The notes under the pieces are model-generated. The model was given only the letters and a program-made list of their open reading frames with translations. It searched no databases and was not told where the DNA came from. The position numbers and the translations under genes were made by a program. From assembly GCA_016203225.1 (NCBI GenBank), contig JACQNC010000012.1:1-64000 (forward strand): a stretch of 64,000 nucleotides of DNA, read 5' to 3'. Of this stretch, positions 1-10,352 are shown piece after piece. The stretch's first letter is position 1, and each line of letters starts with the position of its first letter. The stretch is from Candidatus Woesearchaeota archaeon (GTDB lineage Archaea; Nanobdellota; Nanobdellia; Woesearchaeales; ARS49).

Positions 1-279
1 CCACACTCATGACAAGAAGTATAGTCGCTCCGCGTGCCAGAGTGCGCGCATAGGTTTGCACACGTGATATCGAAAAAGGCCTGCTTTTAAATGCTACGAT
101 TCCCTCGTACACCACGATCCGCATAACTCAGTTCGAACACGCAACGGTCCGGAGTCGTCAAACGCACCAGAAGAATAGCCGCGAATTGTTGAAGGATCTT
201 TTTGGACAGCAAGACTTAAAATCTTTTATGACAGCCCGTCATCCCGAAGATTTAAATACCGTCCGGCTCGACGATAATT

Positions 280-1752
280 ATGCACGTCACACTCATCAAC
301 CCGAATATCTGCATGCAGAGAGGGGATTTCTTCGGCACTGGCATCCCGTACCTACCCATGTCGCTTGCGTGGGTGGCAGGTTACCTGCGGCAAAAGCATT
401 CAGTAACCGTCATCGACGCGTTCGGCGAAAAGCCGATGCAAATGCGCACCGAAGGTAAGCTCCACGTGCAGGGATTGACAGTTCCCGAGATTCTCGCGCG
501 AGTTCCTCAGGATACTGACATCATTTTTGTCTATGCCGCAAAGGTTGTTGCGTTCACGGTAACGAAAGCTATTGTCGCCGCGCTCAGGAAACAGTTCGAG
601 ATTCCCATTGTCATGCTCGAGAACACTCAATCGGTTGTCGCGTATTCACTCAAGACCGCAGGCAAGGAATTCCTGGATGCGGGCGCGGACTACTGCATAA
701 TCGGTGAGGCAGAGAACCGCGTGGACAAGCTTCTGGCAGCGATCGCGGCGAAGAAAGATCCCGACTTTGACGGCATCCTCTATCGCAAGAACGGCAAGGA
801 TGTCCTCATTGACAAGAAAGAATTCATCCAGAATCTCGATGAGCTCCCGTTTCCTGCATGGGACTTGTTCCCGCTCAAAAACTACTGGGCACTCGGATAC
901 GCGCACGGACCGATGCAGGGTAAATACGTTCCGCTCCTGACCTCGCGCGGCTGCCCATATGGCTGCAAGTATTGTGTCGTGCCCGCGACGAACGCACGTC
1001 GGTGGCGTTTCCGATCGCCCAAACATGTCGTGGACGAAATCGAACACTGGGTAAAAACGCTCGGCGTCACCGAATTCCATCTCGAAGATCTGAATCCCAC
1101 GGTAAGGAAGGATAGGATTGTCGAGATCTGCCGGGAAATCCTCGCACGCGACCTGAAGATTTCGTGGAAAATCGTGGCTGGAACGAAAGTTGAGACGATG
1201 GACCGCGACACCGTCACTTGGATGGCGAAAGCGGGATGCACTTACGTCTCAATCTCGCCTGAAAGCGGCTCCCCTGCCGTGCTAAAACTCATGGACAAAC
1301 CATTCAACCACGAACTCGCGCTTGACATGGTGCGGCACATGCACAAGCTCGGCATCACGACACAAGCGTGTTTTGTGCTGGGTTTTCCTGGCGAGACGCC
1401 TGAGGATCTGCAGCTCACGCGCAAATATGTCAATAAACTTGTCAAGGCGGGCATTGATGAGGTCGCGCTCTTCGTGATGACACCGATTCCAGGCTCGAAC
1501 CAGTTCAACGCGTTAGATGGCTATGAGAACTACTCGCAGCTCACGTTCACACCCATCTGGCGCAAGGATTTCAAACGGCTGAGCTCGTTCAGGAACCGGC
1601 TCTATGCAGAATTCTACCTGCGGAAGCTGTTGTTCCATCCTGTGCGTCTTATCCGGCAGCCGTTTAATGTCCTGTTCAAGAACTTCGAGACAAAAACCGA
1701 GATGACCGCGTTCCGCACGCTCAAGCTGATGCGGATCATCGCAACGAGCTGA
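280..1752 (+). CDS. Radical SAM protein with N-terminal cobalamin (B12)-binding-like domain
   Basis: CxxxCxxC motif in SRGCPYGCKYC; N-terminal B12-binding-like region (LINPN...YLPMSLAWVAGYL). Confidence 0.9.
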   Translation: MHVTLINPNICMQRGDFFGTGIPYLPMSLAWVAGYLRQKHSVTVIDAFGEKPMQMRTEGKLHVQGLTVPEILARVPQDTDIIFVYAAKVVAFTVTKAIVAALRKQFEIPIVMLENTQSVVAYSLKTAGKEFLDAGADYCIIGEAENRVDKLLAAIAAKKDPDFDGILYRKNGKDVLIDKKEFIQNLDELPFPAWDLFPLKNYWALGYAHGPMQGKYVPLLTSRGCPYGCKYCVVPATNARRWRFRSPKHVVDEIEHWVKTLGVTEFHLEDLNPTVRKDRIVEICREILARDLKISWKIVAGTKVETMDRDTVTWMAKAGCTYVSISPESGSPAVLKLMDKPFNHELALDMVRHMHKLGITTQACFVLGFPGETPEDLQLTRKYVNKLVKAGIDEVALFVMTPIPGSNQFNALDGYENYSQLTFTPIWRKDFKRLSSFRNRLYAEFYLRKLLFHPVRLIRQPFNVLFKNFETKTEMTAFRTLKLMRIIATS

Positions 1753-1753
1753 A

Positions 1754-2500
1754 ATGGCAACTGAATATAATTCATACTATGCGTGGGTCAACGACAAGGT
1801 CATCGACACCGCCATCAACTACCGCCGGCCGTTCGAGCAGAAGTTCATCGTGCAAGCGTTGGAGCTCAAGCCCGGTATGAAATTGCTTGAAGTGGGCTGC
1901 AACAAGGGCAAGTTCCTCGGCAAACTCATAGCCACAGGCTTGCTGGATGCGCATGACGCATACGGCATCGACGTGAACGATGCGGGCATAACGTTCGCGA
2001 AGAAACACGCGAAGGGGCACTACGACCTGATGGATGCGACGAAGCTCGCGTTCTCGGATGGGATGTTCGACCGTGCGATGATGGTCCATGTTCTCGAGCA
2101 CATTCCCGAATACAAGGCGACGCTGCGTGAGCTCAACCGCGTGCTGAAACCGGGAGGGCTGCTCATCATCACGGTCCCTCTGGACATCTTCCGCCCCTAC
2201 ATCTTCAAGGTCACGGGGGCTGCCTGCCGGCTGTTGGGATTGCACCGCAAAAAACTCGACACGCGCAAGTTCCTGCACCAGGTTGCGCATTATCTGATGA
2301 ACAATCCGCACGTGCACGTGTTCAGGATCAAGCAGTTGCTCGCAGACTTCAAGGATGCGGGCTTCACGGCGATTGACGTGCTTCCTGTTTGTTACGTTCC
2401 CGTCATCCCCTTGACACGGCCCAAACCCGAAAACGTCAAGCGCCTGCCCTGCACGCATGACCTACTTAGCTACAGCGCGACGTTCGTTCTGCGCAAATAG
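1754..2500 (+). CDS. Class I SAM-dependent methyltransferase
   Basis: LLEVGCNKGKFLGKL motif I, VLEHIPEYKATLRELNRVLKPGG. Confidence 0.88.
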   Translation: MATEYNSYYAWVNDKVIDTAINYRRPFEQKFIVQALELKPGMKLLEVGCNKGKFLGKLIATGLLDAHDAYGIDVNDAGITFAKKHAKGHYDLMDATKLAFSDGMFDRAMMVHVLEHIPEYKATLRELNRVLKPGGLLIITVPLDIFRPYIFKVTGAACRLLGLHRKKLDTRKFLHQVAHYLMNNPHVHVFRIKQLLADFKDAGFTAIDVLPVCYVPVIPLTRPKPENVKRLPCTHDLLSYSATFVLRK

Positions 2501-2543
2501 TCAAGTTTAAATAGCATCACCGAACTTCCCTCATTGGGGCGAT

Positions 2544-3299
2544 ATGAAACAATCTGCGGTTTTGTCTATCATCATCCCAGCCTACAACGAGCAGGCAACC
2601 ATTGCAGTGCTTCTCCAGAAGGTGATTGATTCACGGCTTGATCCTGCCAAAGCCTCGAAGCAAATAATCGTGGTGGATGATGGCAGCAAGGACAATACTG
2701 CAAAAGAAGTCACCCGAGTCATGAAGGCGAACAGACAGGTGCCTATCAAGCTCATCCGCAAGCCGAACGGAGGCAAGGGCAGCGCGATTCGCGTTGGAAT
2801 TCAACACGCAACAGGCGACATCATACTCATCCAGGATGCGGATTTGGAATATGATCCTGACGACTATGCTGGGCTTATCGAGCCGATTCTCCGGGGTCAC
2901 GCGAAAGTTGTCTACGGCTCGCGGTACTTTCTTAAGGAACAGCGCAAGGATGTATGGAGCAAGCACCAAAGAAAGCATGGCGGTGTCAGTTATCTCTCAT
3001 TTGTCCTGGGTGGACGACTGATTACTTGGGCAACAAATCTGTTATATGGAACAAAGCTCACTGACGAACCCACCTGTTACAAGGTGTTCCACGCCGATGT
3101 ATTAAAGAATATGAAACTTAACTGTACCGGTTTTGAATTCTGCCCAGAAGTAACTGCAAAGGTTGCGCGCAGAGGTATTCGCATCGTTGAAATTCCTATT
3201 GCATTCTATCCGCGCACCGTTGCTGATGGTAAAAAAATAAAGTGGTCGGACGGTCTTGAAGGCATTTGGACGCTCCTCAGATACCGATTCTCGAACTAA
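2544..3299 (+). CDS. Family 2 glycosyltransferase (dolichyl-phosphate mannosyltransferase-like)
   Basis: SIIIPAYNEQATI, VVDDGSKDNT, QDADLEYDP. Confidence 0.9.
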   Translation: MKQSAVLSIIIPAYNEQATIAVLLQKVIDSRLDPAKASKQIIVVDDGSKDNTAKEVTRVMKANRQVPIKLIRKPNGGKGSAIRVGIQHATGDIILIQDADLEYDPDDYAGLIEPILRGHAKVVYGSRYFLKEQRKDVWSKHQRKHGGVSYLSFVLGGRLITWATNLLYGTKLTDEPTCYKVFHADVLKNMKLNCTGFEFCPEVTAKVARRGIRIVEIPIAFYPRTVADGKKIKWSDGLEGIWTLLRYRFSN

Positions 3300-3300
3300 T

Positions 3301-4662
3301 ATGGACACGCGCCTCGTTTTGATCTATGCCGCAATTGGCATTTTACTCATCATGCAGGCATTCACTCAGCCTTTTGTTGATTATCCGGTTGAATTGATGG
3401 ATAACTTTCTCATCTCAGAAGGATTTACGCCATACGTTGACTTCTTTGAACACCACCCGCTATTCCAGAATTTCCTGCTCGCGCCAGTATTCTGGACAGG
3501 AAACTTTACTCTGGCGTTTCTCATCTATCATTTGCTTGGACTTGCGGGCGTGGCGCTGACAGCATGGCTCGTGTACCGCATCGCGTGCCGGAACGGATTC
3601 CGTAACCCGCACAGCGCATCACTTTTCTTTCTAGTTGGTTACACGGGGCTTATCGTGCCCTTTCTTAGGTATGAATTCTGGTCGATGCTGTTCCTTCTGG
3701 GATTCTTCGCGTTCTCGCATCCGTTCATTCGTGGATTGTCACTAGCATTGCTTGGAGCAACGAGTCCTATCGTGTTTTTTGCAACAGGAGCCATGGCTGC
3801 AGTCTATTATGTAACGACGTTCCTGCATGACCGCAAAGCGGCGCTAATTGCGTTTGGCGGCAGCCTGACGGGCGTAATATTCTGGCTCGCTTTACATCGC
3901 GACATTCCACTCTCCGCGATATATTACGCTGTCGTCACATTCAACAATACCGTAGGGCATCTCTATGCTGTCCCCTGGCAGGAAGTGACTTTCTTCACAT
4001 TCGTTTTTGTCCTCCCCATACTTGCTCTTGCGCTGCTGCCTATGCTGCGCGCCGCTCAGGCCCGAAAGGATCTCGCTGTGCTGGGGCTCGTGTTCATGAC
4101 AGTATTCATTCTCCAAATTATCACCATGAACTTTGTGTACGGACCATTCAGCAGGATTAAGCTGCCCGCACCAATTCCTATCCTCGTGCTGGCCATCATA
4201 TTTTTGGCAACATACCGCACAAAGTTCGCACGTACACTCATCATCGGACAATTGCTCCTTACGTTGTTCGTGAGCACTCCTTCCTTCGCACTACCTGAGT
4301 TGGATATGGCACAGGCAATCAATACTCTTGACCGCTGTGTTGCGCCGAACGCGCGCATCATGCTAAATGAGGACCCGAGCACGAAATTATACGTGCCACT
4401 GTTCCGCCAGCCAAATGAGTATTATTGGTTCCTTCACAGATACTATAGCGCAGCAGGCATCACTTATGTTCCGCCAACATTCGAGGAACCGCTCTCGCTC
4501 TGCGGTAACACGCTTGAGAAGCGCGCATGGACGTGCACGAGTGAAGAATTGGCTACGTTGCAGGAAGAGTGCGACGCGCTCTTAGTGCCGAACTCAGCAT
4601 GGCAGGAAACGCGAGCGTTCATCACCGGACGGAGGATTGCGACACGAGAACTTTTTATATAA
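3301..4662 (+). CDS. Polytopic membrane protein, possibly a GT39/PMT-type membrane glycosyltransferase
   Basis: Many hydrophobic segments; EHHPLFQNF early loop reminiscent of GT39-type proteins; in glycan cluster. Confidence 0.6.
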   Translation: MDTRLVLIYAAIGILLIMQAFTQPFVDYPVELMDNFLISEGFTPYVDFFEHHPLFQNFLLAPVFWTGNFTLAFLIYHLLGLAGVALTAWLVYRIACRNGFRNPHSASLFFLVGYTGLIVPFLRYEFWSMLFLLGFFAFSHPFIRGLSLALLGATSPIVFFATGAMAAVYYVTTFLHDRKAALIAFGGSLTGVIFWLALHRDIPLSAIYYAVVTFNNTVGHLYAVPWQEVTFFTFVFVLPILALALLPMLRAAQARKDLAVLGLVFMTVFILQIITMNFVYGPFSRIKLPAPIPILVLAIIFLATYRTKFARTLIIGQLLLTLFVSTPSFALPELDMAQAINTLDRCVAPNARIMLNEDPSTKLYVPLFRQPNEYYWFLHRYYSAAGITYVPPTFEEPLSLCGNTLEKRAWTCTSEELATLQEECDALLVPNSAWQETRAFITGRRIATRELFI

Positions 4663-4713
4663 GACTGTACGCAATCTTTATAAACAAACTCGCGAGGGTA
4701 TCTAAACTGGGGA

Positions 4714-5640
4714 GTGGTGAAGAGAAATATGCGACAATCGCTGGAATACATTCCGTGCAATCTCTGTGGTGCAAAGGACACGCGCGTCATCTATCCTGCA
4801 CGCTATGATTTAGAACGCGTTCCCGAATTGGCGGTTAAGTTCAAGAGTTCAGGCGATGAGCGCTTGATCGACCGCGTTGTGCAGTGCCGCACCTGCGATT
4901 TGCGGTATGTAAGTCCGCGGTTGAACATTGATTCTATTGTAAAGGGCTATAGTGAGGGTTCTGATGAGACGTTCATCAGCCAGGCGCGCGGACGGGAACG
5001 CACATTCGCGCGACAGCTAAAGATAATCTCGAAATTCACCGCACCCGGCAGGATTCTCGACATCGGTACGGCTGGCGGAAGTCTCCTAGCAGTCGCAAAA
5101 CCGATGGGTTGGAAAGTCGAAGGCATCGAGCCAAACAAGTGGCTATGCAATTGGGGCAAAGAACATTACGGCATCACGATCAAGCCAGGCATTCTTGAGG
5201 ACTACAAGTTCCCAAACAACTCGTTTGACCTCATCACACTCATGGATGTGCTTGAACACACCGGCGATCCGAAAAAAGTGCTAGAGGAATGCAATCGTAT
5301 CCTCAAGCCCGGAGGCCTCATTGCTATCAACGTTCCCGACAGTGATAGCTGGCTCCACAGAGTCATGGGCCGTCGCTGGGTATTCTATCTGAGCGTGCAT
5401 CTGTATTATTTCAACCACAAGACAATGAATGCAATGCTCCGCCACACTGGTTTCAAACCGTTGACGAGCAGGCCGCACTTCCAGTTGCTCGAATTCGGCT
5501 ATCTTCTCTTCCGTCTTGGAGCGTACAGTAAACTCATCTCCAACGTCGGTATAAAGGTCGCGCGACTGCTCCACATTGATCGTTTGCTCATTCCGTATTG
5601 GCTGGGCCAGACGCTCTTTGTCGCTCGCAAGGTCGCATGA
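4714..5640 (+). CDS. Class I SAM methyltransferase with N-terminal zinc-binding segment
   Basis: CNLCGAKD...CRTCDLRYVSPR zinc-ribbon-like segment followed by ILDIGTAGGSLLAVAK and VLEHTGDPKKVLEECNRILKPGG. Confidence 0.85.
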   Translation: MVKRNMRQSLEYIPCNLCGAKDTRVIYPARYDLERVPELAVKFKSSGDERLIDRVVQCRTCDLRYVSPRLNIDSIVKGYSEGSDETFISQARGRERTFARQLKIISKFTAPGRILDIGTAGGSLLAVAKPMGWKVEGIEPNKWLCNWGKEHYGITIKPGILEDYKFPNNSFDLITLMDVLEHTGDPKKVLEECNRILKPGGLIAINVPDSDSWLHRVMGRRWVFYLSVHLYYFNHKTMNAMLRHTGFKPLTSRPHFQLLEFGYLLFRLGAYSKLISNVGIKVARLLHIDRLLIPYWLGQTLFVARKVA

Positions 5641-7037
5641 CTCGCACGGTCATTCTCGGAGCGGGCATTTCTGGGTTGTACACAGGGTTCAGACTCGCAG
5701 AAAAAGGCGGGCAACGAGTGACGCTCGTCGAGAAGACATCCACCGTCGGCGGGATGGCCAAGGCGCTGCCGTACAAATGTTACTGGCTCGATTTCGGCCC
5801 ACACAAAATCTACTCGGTACTGCCCGGCATCCTCGACGAGTACCAGCGTATCATGAACAACCGGCTCATCACGGTGACCAAGCACAACAGCATATTTCTC
5901 GAAGGCAAACGTATCACGTTCCCCATCAGCCCGCTCAAAGCGCCGTTCCAGATAAATCCCATCAGCATCATGAAGTGTGGATTCAGCTTCATCACCGCAA
6001 AAATCAAGCAAGCGATCGCACCGCGACCCATCAAGACCTATGAGGACTATTTCCTCGCGGGGTTCGGTCAGGCGAGCTACAAGCTGCTGTTCCGCGACCT
6101 CGCGCTGAAGGTCTGGGGCGACCCGAAGACGCTCACCGAGGAGCTAGCGCGCAAGCGCGTGCCCGTGCCCAACCTGCTCGAACTCATCACAGGGATATTC
6201 CGCCGCAAGCCGACGATGAGCGCCAAGACCTTCCTCTATCCGCCGGGCGGCTTCCGGGAGGTCGCCGAGACGCTGAAGAGGAAGATTGAGGGTTTCGATG
6301 GCAGCGTATCTCTGGACTCGCAACCGACGGGTATCACGATCAAGGACGGCAAGGTCAACGAGATCCGGTACGAGACTGAAGGAAAGAAGCACACTGTCAA
6401 GAATCCTGATTTTGTCGTCAGCACCATCCACGTCCTCGATCTCCTCAACCTCATCACGCCACGCCCGCCGGAAGCGGTGATCGCCGCCGCGAACCGGCTG
6501 CGCTGGCGTGGGCTCGTGCTCGTGTTCCTCTTCTTCGACCGGCCGAACGTGCTCGGCGAGAACTGGACGTTCTTCCCCGAGCGCAGATACATCTTCAACC
6601 GGCTCAGCGAGCCCACGTCGCAGAGTCCCGAGGTCGCGCCGAAAGGAAAGACCTATGTCATCGCGGAGGTCACGCTCGACCCGACGGACCCCTTGTTCGA
6701 GGATGATGCTGCCGTAACTAAACGCGTCATCGAGGATCTCGCTAAGGCGGGCATTTGCCGGCCGAATGATATCAAGGAGACGCTTGTCAAGAAGGCGCGA
6801 CGAATCTACCCGGTATACGACGTCGACTACAGGGAGAACCTCGTTAAAGTGCTCAAATGGCTTGACTGTATCCAGAACATGTTCAGCATCGGCAGACCCG
6901 GATTGTTCAACTACAACAACACCGACCACTGCATCGACACAGGAATGAAACTCGCGGACACGATTCTAGCGGGTGGAAAGATGAAAGACTGGATAGAAGT
7001 CAGGAAGTCTTTCAACGCGTACAGCATTATTGACTGA
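5637..7037 (+). CDS. FAD-dependent amine-oxidase/UDP-galactopyranose mutase-like flavoprotein
   Basis: N-terminal dinucleotide-binding VILGAGISGLYTGFRLAEKG; overlaps preceding stop. Confidence 0.82.
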   Translation: MTRTVILGAGISGLYTGFRLAEKGGQRVTLVEKTSTVGGMAKALPYKCYWLDFGPHKIYSVLPGILDEYQRIMNNRLITVTKHNSIFLEGKRITFPISPLKAPFQINPISIMKCGFSFITAKIKQAIAPRPIKTYEDYFLAGFGQASYKLLFRDLALKVWGDPKTLTEELARKRVPVPNLLELITGIFRRKPTMSAKTFLYPPGGFREVAETLKRKIEGFDGSVSLDSQPTGITIKDGKVNEIRYETEGKKHTVKNPDFVVSTIHVLDLLNLITPRPPEAVIAAANRLRWRGLVLVFLFFDRPNVLGENWTFFPERRYIFNRLSEPTSQSPEVAPKGKTYVIAEVTLDPTDPLFEDDAAVTKRVIEDLAKAGICRPNDIKETLVKKARRIYPVYDVDYRENLVKVLKWLDCIQNMFSIGRPGLFNYNNTDHCIDTGMKLADTILAGGKMKDWIEVRKSFNAYSIID

Positions 7038-7129
7038 TACGAATTACTAAAAATGGTTTCGATAAAGTTGCAGACCATTCATCTGCGACGAATTCAGGTC
7101 CAGGGAAAGGTTTATAAAGGGGCCTAGTG

Positions 7130-7252
7130 AAGCGTTGCTTGGACGGCCAGAGGAGCCGGGTTCCACCCGTTCCCATTCGAACACGGCAGTTAAACCGGCC
7201 TCCGTATTGGGTTGTACTGCGATACGCGGGAACCCCGATAAGCTGTCCACCT
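7130..7252 (+). rRNA. 5S ribosomal RNA (ends approximate)
   Basis: Archaeal 5S-like sequence ggacggccagaggagccgggttccacccgttcccattcgaacacggcagttaaaccggcc...gcgggaacccc, preceded by TATA-like tttataaa about 20 nt upstream. Confidence 0.9.
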
Positions 7253-7302
7253 TTTCTTTTCGATTCGTAAGCTTTAAATTGCCCGTTCAGGCGATGCGCA
7301 TC

Positions 7303-8208
7303 ATGCCCGGCACTCTTTTCGATCGGACGGCATATTGCGCATTCGCCCTTGCGACGAAGACTCTGGATTATTTCGGCAAGGCGGATAAGAACGGCACGCT
7401 GTTCCAGCAGAAAAGGAAGTACCTGTTACGCATCATTCCCACCGCCAAAGCGCTCTCCGAGATCGCAGCGGTCGCGCATGTGCTGTATCATCCCATGAAA
7501 CGCGATGAGGATGTGCAGAGCATCAAGAACCATTTACGTTCATTGCTCGCCGAGGGCAGGAGACGTAAACTGCAGGAGCACGAAACCTTCAAATGGGCGG
7601 AACGATTGCTCGCGGATGGCTACGCCCCTTCTCTTAAGGACGGCTCTGAAATGCCCTGGGCGCCTAAGATCGACCGCATGAAGACGTACCGTTCATTCGC
7701 AAAGGAGCGCACCACCGTACGCGACGTCCTTCCACGGAAGTTCGATCGTGCAATCATCCACGACCTCATCGAAATCGCTGTCGAGGCACCAAGCAGCTGC
7801 AACAAACAAGGGCTTAGATTCATCATATATGACGATCCTGCGCTCATCGAGAAGATCGCGGCAATAAAACGTCAGGCTTTCCTGAAGAAATTCCCGTATA
7901 TCCTGGCATGCTGCTTCGATAAGGAAGCGTACATGGGAACAGATATCGCGATGACCCCTTACCTTGACGCGGGCGGAGCGCTCGTGAACCTCGCCAACGC
8001 GGCCACCGCGCTCGGGCTAGGCGCATGCTGGTGCAATTTCTCGATCAAGAACGCTGGCGCATACAGACACCATCTATTCCGCCAAGCGGTCGATCTGCCG
8101 AAGAATCTCATCCCCGTCTCGTTCGTCGCGTTGGGGATCCCCGGCAAAGTGCTTCCGAAACCGCCCCGTGAACCTGCCAGGTTCTACCTACCCTATGAAA
8201 AAACATGA
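7303..8208 (+). CDS. Nitroreductase-family protein
   Basis: AVEAPSSCNKQGLRF, DAGGALVNLANAATALGLGACW; start could also be 7294; the longer tracked ORF starts inside the 5S gene. Confidence 0.8.
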   Translation: MPGTLFDRTAYCAFALATKTLDYFGKADKNGTLFQQKRKYLLRIIPTAKALSEIAAVAHVLYHPMKRDEDVQSIKNHLRSLLAEGRRRKLQEHETFKWAERLLADGYAPSLKDGSEMPWAPKIDRMKTYRSFAKERTTVRDVLPRKFDRAIIHDLIEIAVEAPSSCNKQGLRFIIYDDPALIEKIAAIKRQAFLKKFPYILACCFDKEAYMGTDIAMTPYLDAGGALVNLANAATALGLGACWCNFSIKNAGAYRHHLFRQAVDLPKNLIPVSFVALGIPGKVLPKPPREPARFYLPYEKT

Positions 8209-9478
8209 CTCAGGCGCGGAACTCGATGCGCTCATCAGACACACTTGCGTCCGCATTCGTTCAGCTGCCGGGCGGAATGGGCTCGTGCGCAAGATATACT
8301 TCCTGGACAAAAGAAGATGGTACGAACAGTACAAGCCCGACGATTTCGGCGATCATATGCCTTTCCTGTCCGTCGCGGAAGGCAACACCACGTTCGCACA
8401 GGGACAGTGGACGCTTTGGAAGCAACGTATGGTCGATGGAATCCCCCGTCCGAAACACGTCATCGCTCTGCCACCGATGCTCTATGCGAACGCCGTAGAT
8501 GATATGTTACAGGGCATGAGCGTCCTCCACGAGTGGTTCGGCAAGACCTGGCTCGAGGATGGACTGGCACTGGCACGGAACGCACAGCACGCGTTCCAGA
8601 TGCGCTCAGGAGTGTTTGCGACGGTATCTATCCCGACCATACATGTGCCGTTGCCTGAAGGCTGCGCGCCCATACGTCCTGCGATATCCGGACTCAGGTT
8701 CTTCGCGAACGCCCCCACGAACGGACTGTTGGCGGCATCGCTGCTGCAATTCGGGTCGTTGGCCGGAGACGACGGTCTCCTCCAAGCAGGCACGCGATGC
8801 CTCAATCGCTGGATTGGAACCCGCATGTTCGTCAATCACGGACTCTTTCCATACCGGCTCCTGCCCGGAGAGTCCTCTGACACCAATCTCATGAAAGCTA
8901 ACTCGAATTTCGCGCATGCCCTCCTTGACACTATGGAAACGGGTGACGGACGCTACCGCGAGGCGATGCAGCGACTCGTTCTCGCGTTGCGCGGGACGTT
9001 CAGGAGCGATCTCGGCTGCTCGAACGAACCCAGAGGAGTGAAAGTCTCATTGATGGCCACGCAGGCATACTGCACGATCCTCTGGAGGATGTCACGGCTC
9101 GGATATCCCGAACTACGAGATGAGGCGGAATCAATTGCCTGGAATGTCGCGAACGCTGCATTCGGCGACACCCCGACATCTCTATGGAGAGATGCCGCGT
9201 TCGAGGATGATGCGGTGGGCGATTTCCTCAATCTGCTTATGCTTATGGATGAGAAACGCAAGAACAGGGAGATTATCGGGAAGGCACACCGTTATCTTGT
9301 CGACAATTTCTATCTGGGTGATGGTCTCTGGCAGGACTATCGCGATCCGCGTATGCAGCGCACCGCACACTCGAAATTCCTGGGAGGGGTGTTGAAACAT
9401 CTGCTCGGCTATCGTGCGTACTTGAGGGGCGAAGACATCTCTCATGGACGATGGTCACGCCTGCTCGAGGATCGTTAG
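8195..9478 (+). CDS. Hypothetical protein, possibly alpha/alpha-barrel glycan-active
   Basis: Single long ORF overlapping the preceding CDS; repeated helical segments; cluster context. Confidence 0.6.
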   Translation: MKKHDSGAELDALIRHTCVRIRSAAGRNGLVRKIYFLDKRRWYEQYKPDDFGDHMPFLSVAEGNTTFAQGQWTLWKQRMVDGIPRPKHVIALPPMLYANAVDDMLQGMSVLHEWFGKTWLEDGLALARNAQHAFQMRSGVFATVSIPTIHVPLPEGCAPIRPAISGLRFFANAPTNGLLAASLLQFGSLAGDDGLLQAGTRCLNRWIGTRMFVNHGLFPYRLLPGESSDTNLMKANSNFAHALLDTMETGDGRYREAMQRLVLALRGTFRSDLGCSNEPRGVKVSLMATQAYCTILWRMSRLGYPELRDEAESIAWNVANAAFGDTPTSLWRDAAFEDDAVGDFLNLLMLMDEKRKNREIIGKAHRYLVDNFYLGDGLWQDYRDPRMQRTAHSKFLGGVLKHLLGYRAYLRGEDISHGRWSRLLEDR

Positions 9479-9563
9479 TACCTTTCACGCAGCGACAATG
9501 GACTTCAAGAAGATAGTATATCTGTCCGAATAGTATTTAAAGCACTATGGGTCGGGACACCCT

Positions 9564-10352
9564 GTGAAAAAACAGATACGGCGCGTGCTGGCATTTTATT
9601 CTTTTCTTGTGAGAAACAACGGCCTGAACAGAGACACGGTTCTTGCGCTCTTTTTCTGGACAGTTCTGCAGGTTCAAAAACGATTCCGTCTTTTCATGTC
9701 GTTCCGCGAACGCATTAAACCTGGTGTGCACCTGCGACTACGCGTCCAGGGGTTCATCATCAATTGCCGCACAGGCCATGCAGGATTGGTCGAGGAGCTG
9801 TTTCTAAAACGCAGGTTTGATATCCCCTCGGGAGACATCGTTGATTGCGGGGCGAACATTGGCCTTTTTGCATTATCGGTCTCGAGAAAGGCCAGAGGCA
9901 AGATTTTCTGTATTGAGCCCGATCCGGCCAACATCGCATTGTTGCGGAAGAATCTTGAGCAGAACCATGTGCCTGCTACCGTTCTTCCCGTTGCTGCCGG
10001 GGAAATGCCCGGAGAGCTACGGTTTGTGAGCACAAAGAACGCGGTCGGAAGTCATGTCATGCAGGAGCACGAGAGGCTGAAAGAGAATGAACGCATCGTG
10101 AAAGTTCGCGTCGAACCGCTCGACAGGATCATATCTCAGCAGAAGATCGATCCTGCATTTATCAAGATCGATGTGGAAGGATATGAGATGGAAACGCTCG
10201 CTGGACTGAAACAGACCCTTAAAAGATACCATCCTCTCCTGCTTATTGAAGTGCATCAAGAAAGATTCTATGAACAAATCCACAGTTTCCTCGCTGCGTT
10301 TCAATACAGACAATTCAAACGGGCTTACGGCGATTCAATCATTTGCTCATAG
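9564..10352 (+). CDS. FkbM-family methyltransferase
   Basis: IVDCGANIGLFALSVSRKA, FIKIDVEGYEMETLAGLKQTL. Confidence 0.9.
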   Translation: MKKQIRRVLAFYSFLVRNNGLNRDTVLALFFWTVLQVQKRFRLFMSFRERIKPGVHLRLRVQGFIINCRTGHAGLVEELFLKRRFDIPSGDIVDCGANIGLFALSVSRKARGKIFCIEPDPANIALLRKNLEQNHVPATVLPVAAGEMPGELRFVSTKNAVGSHVMQEHERLKENERIVKVRVEPLDRIISQQKIDPAFIKIDVEGYEMETLAGLKQTLKRYHPLLLIEVHQERFYEQIHSFLAAFQYRQFKRAYGDSIICS

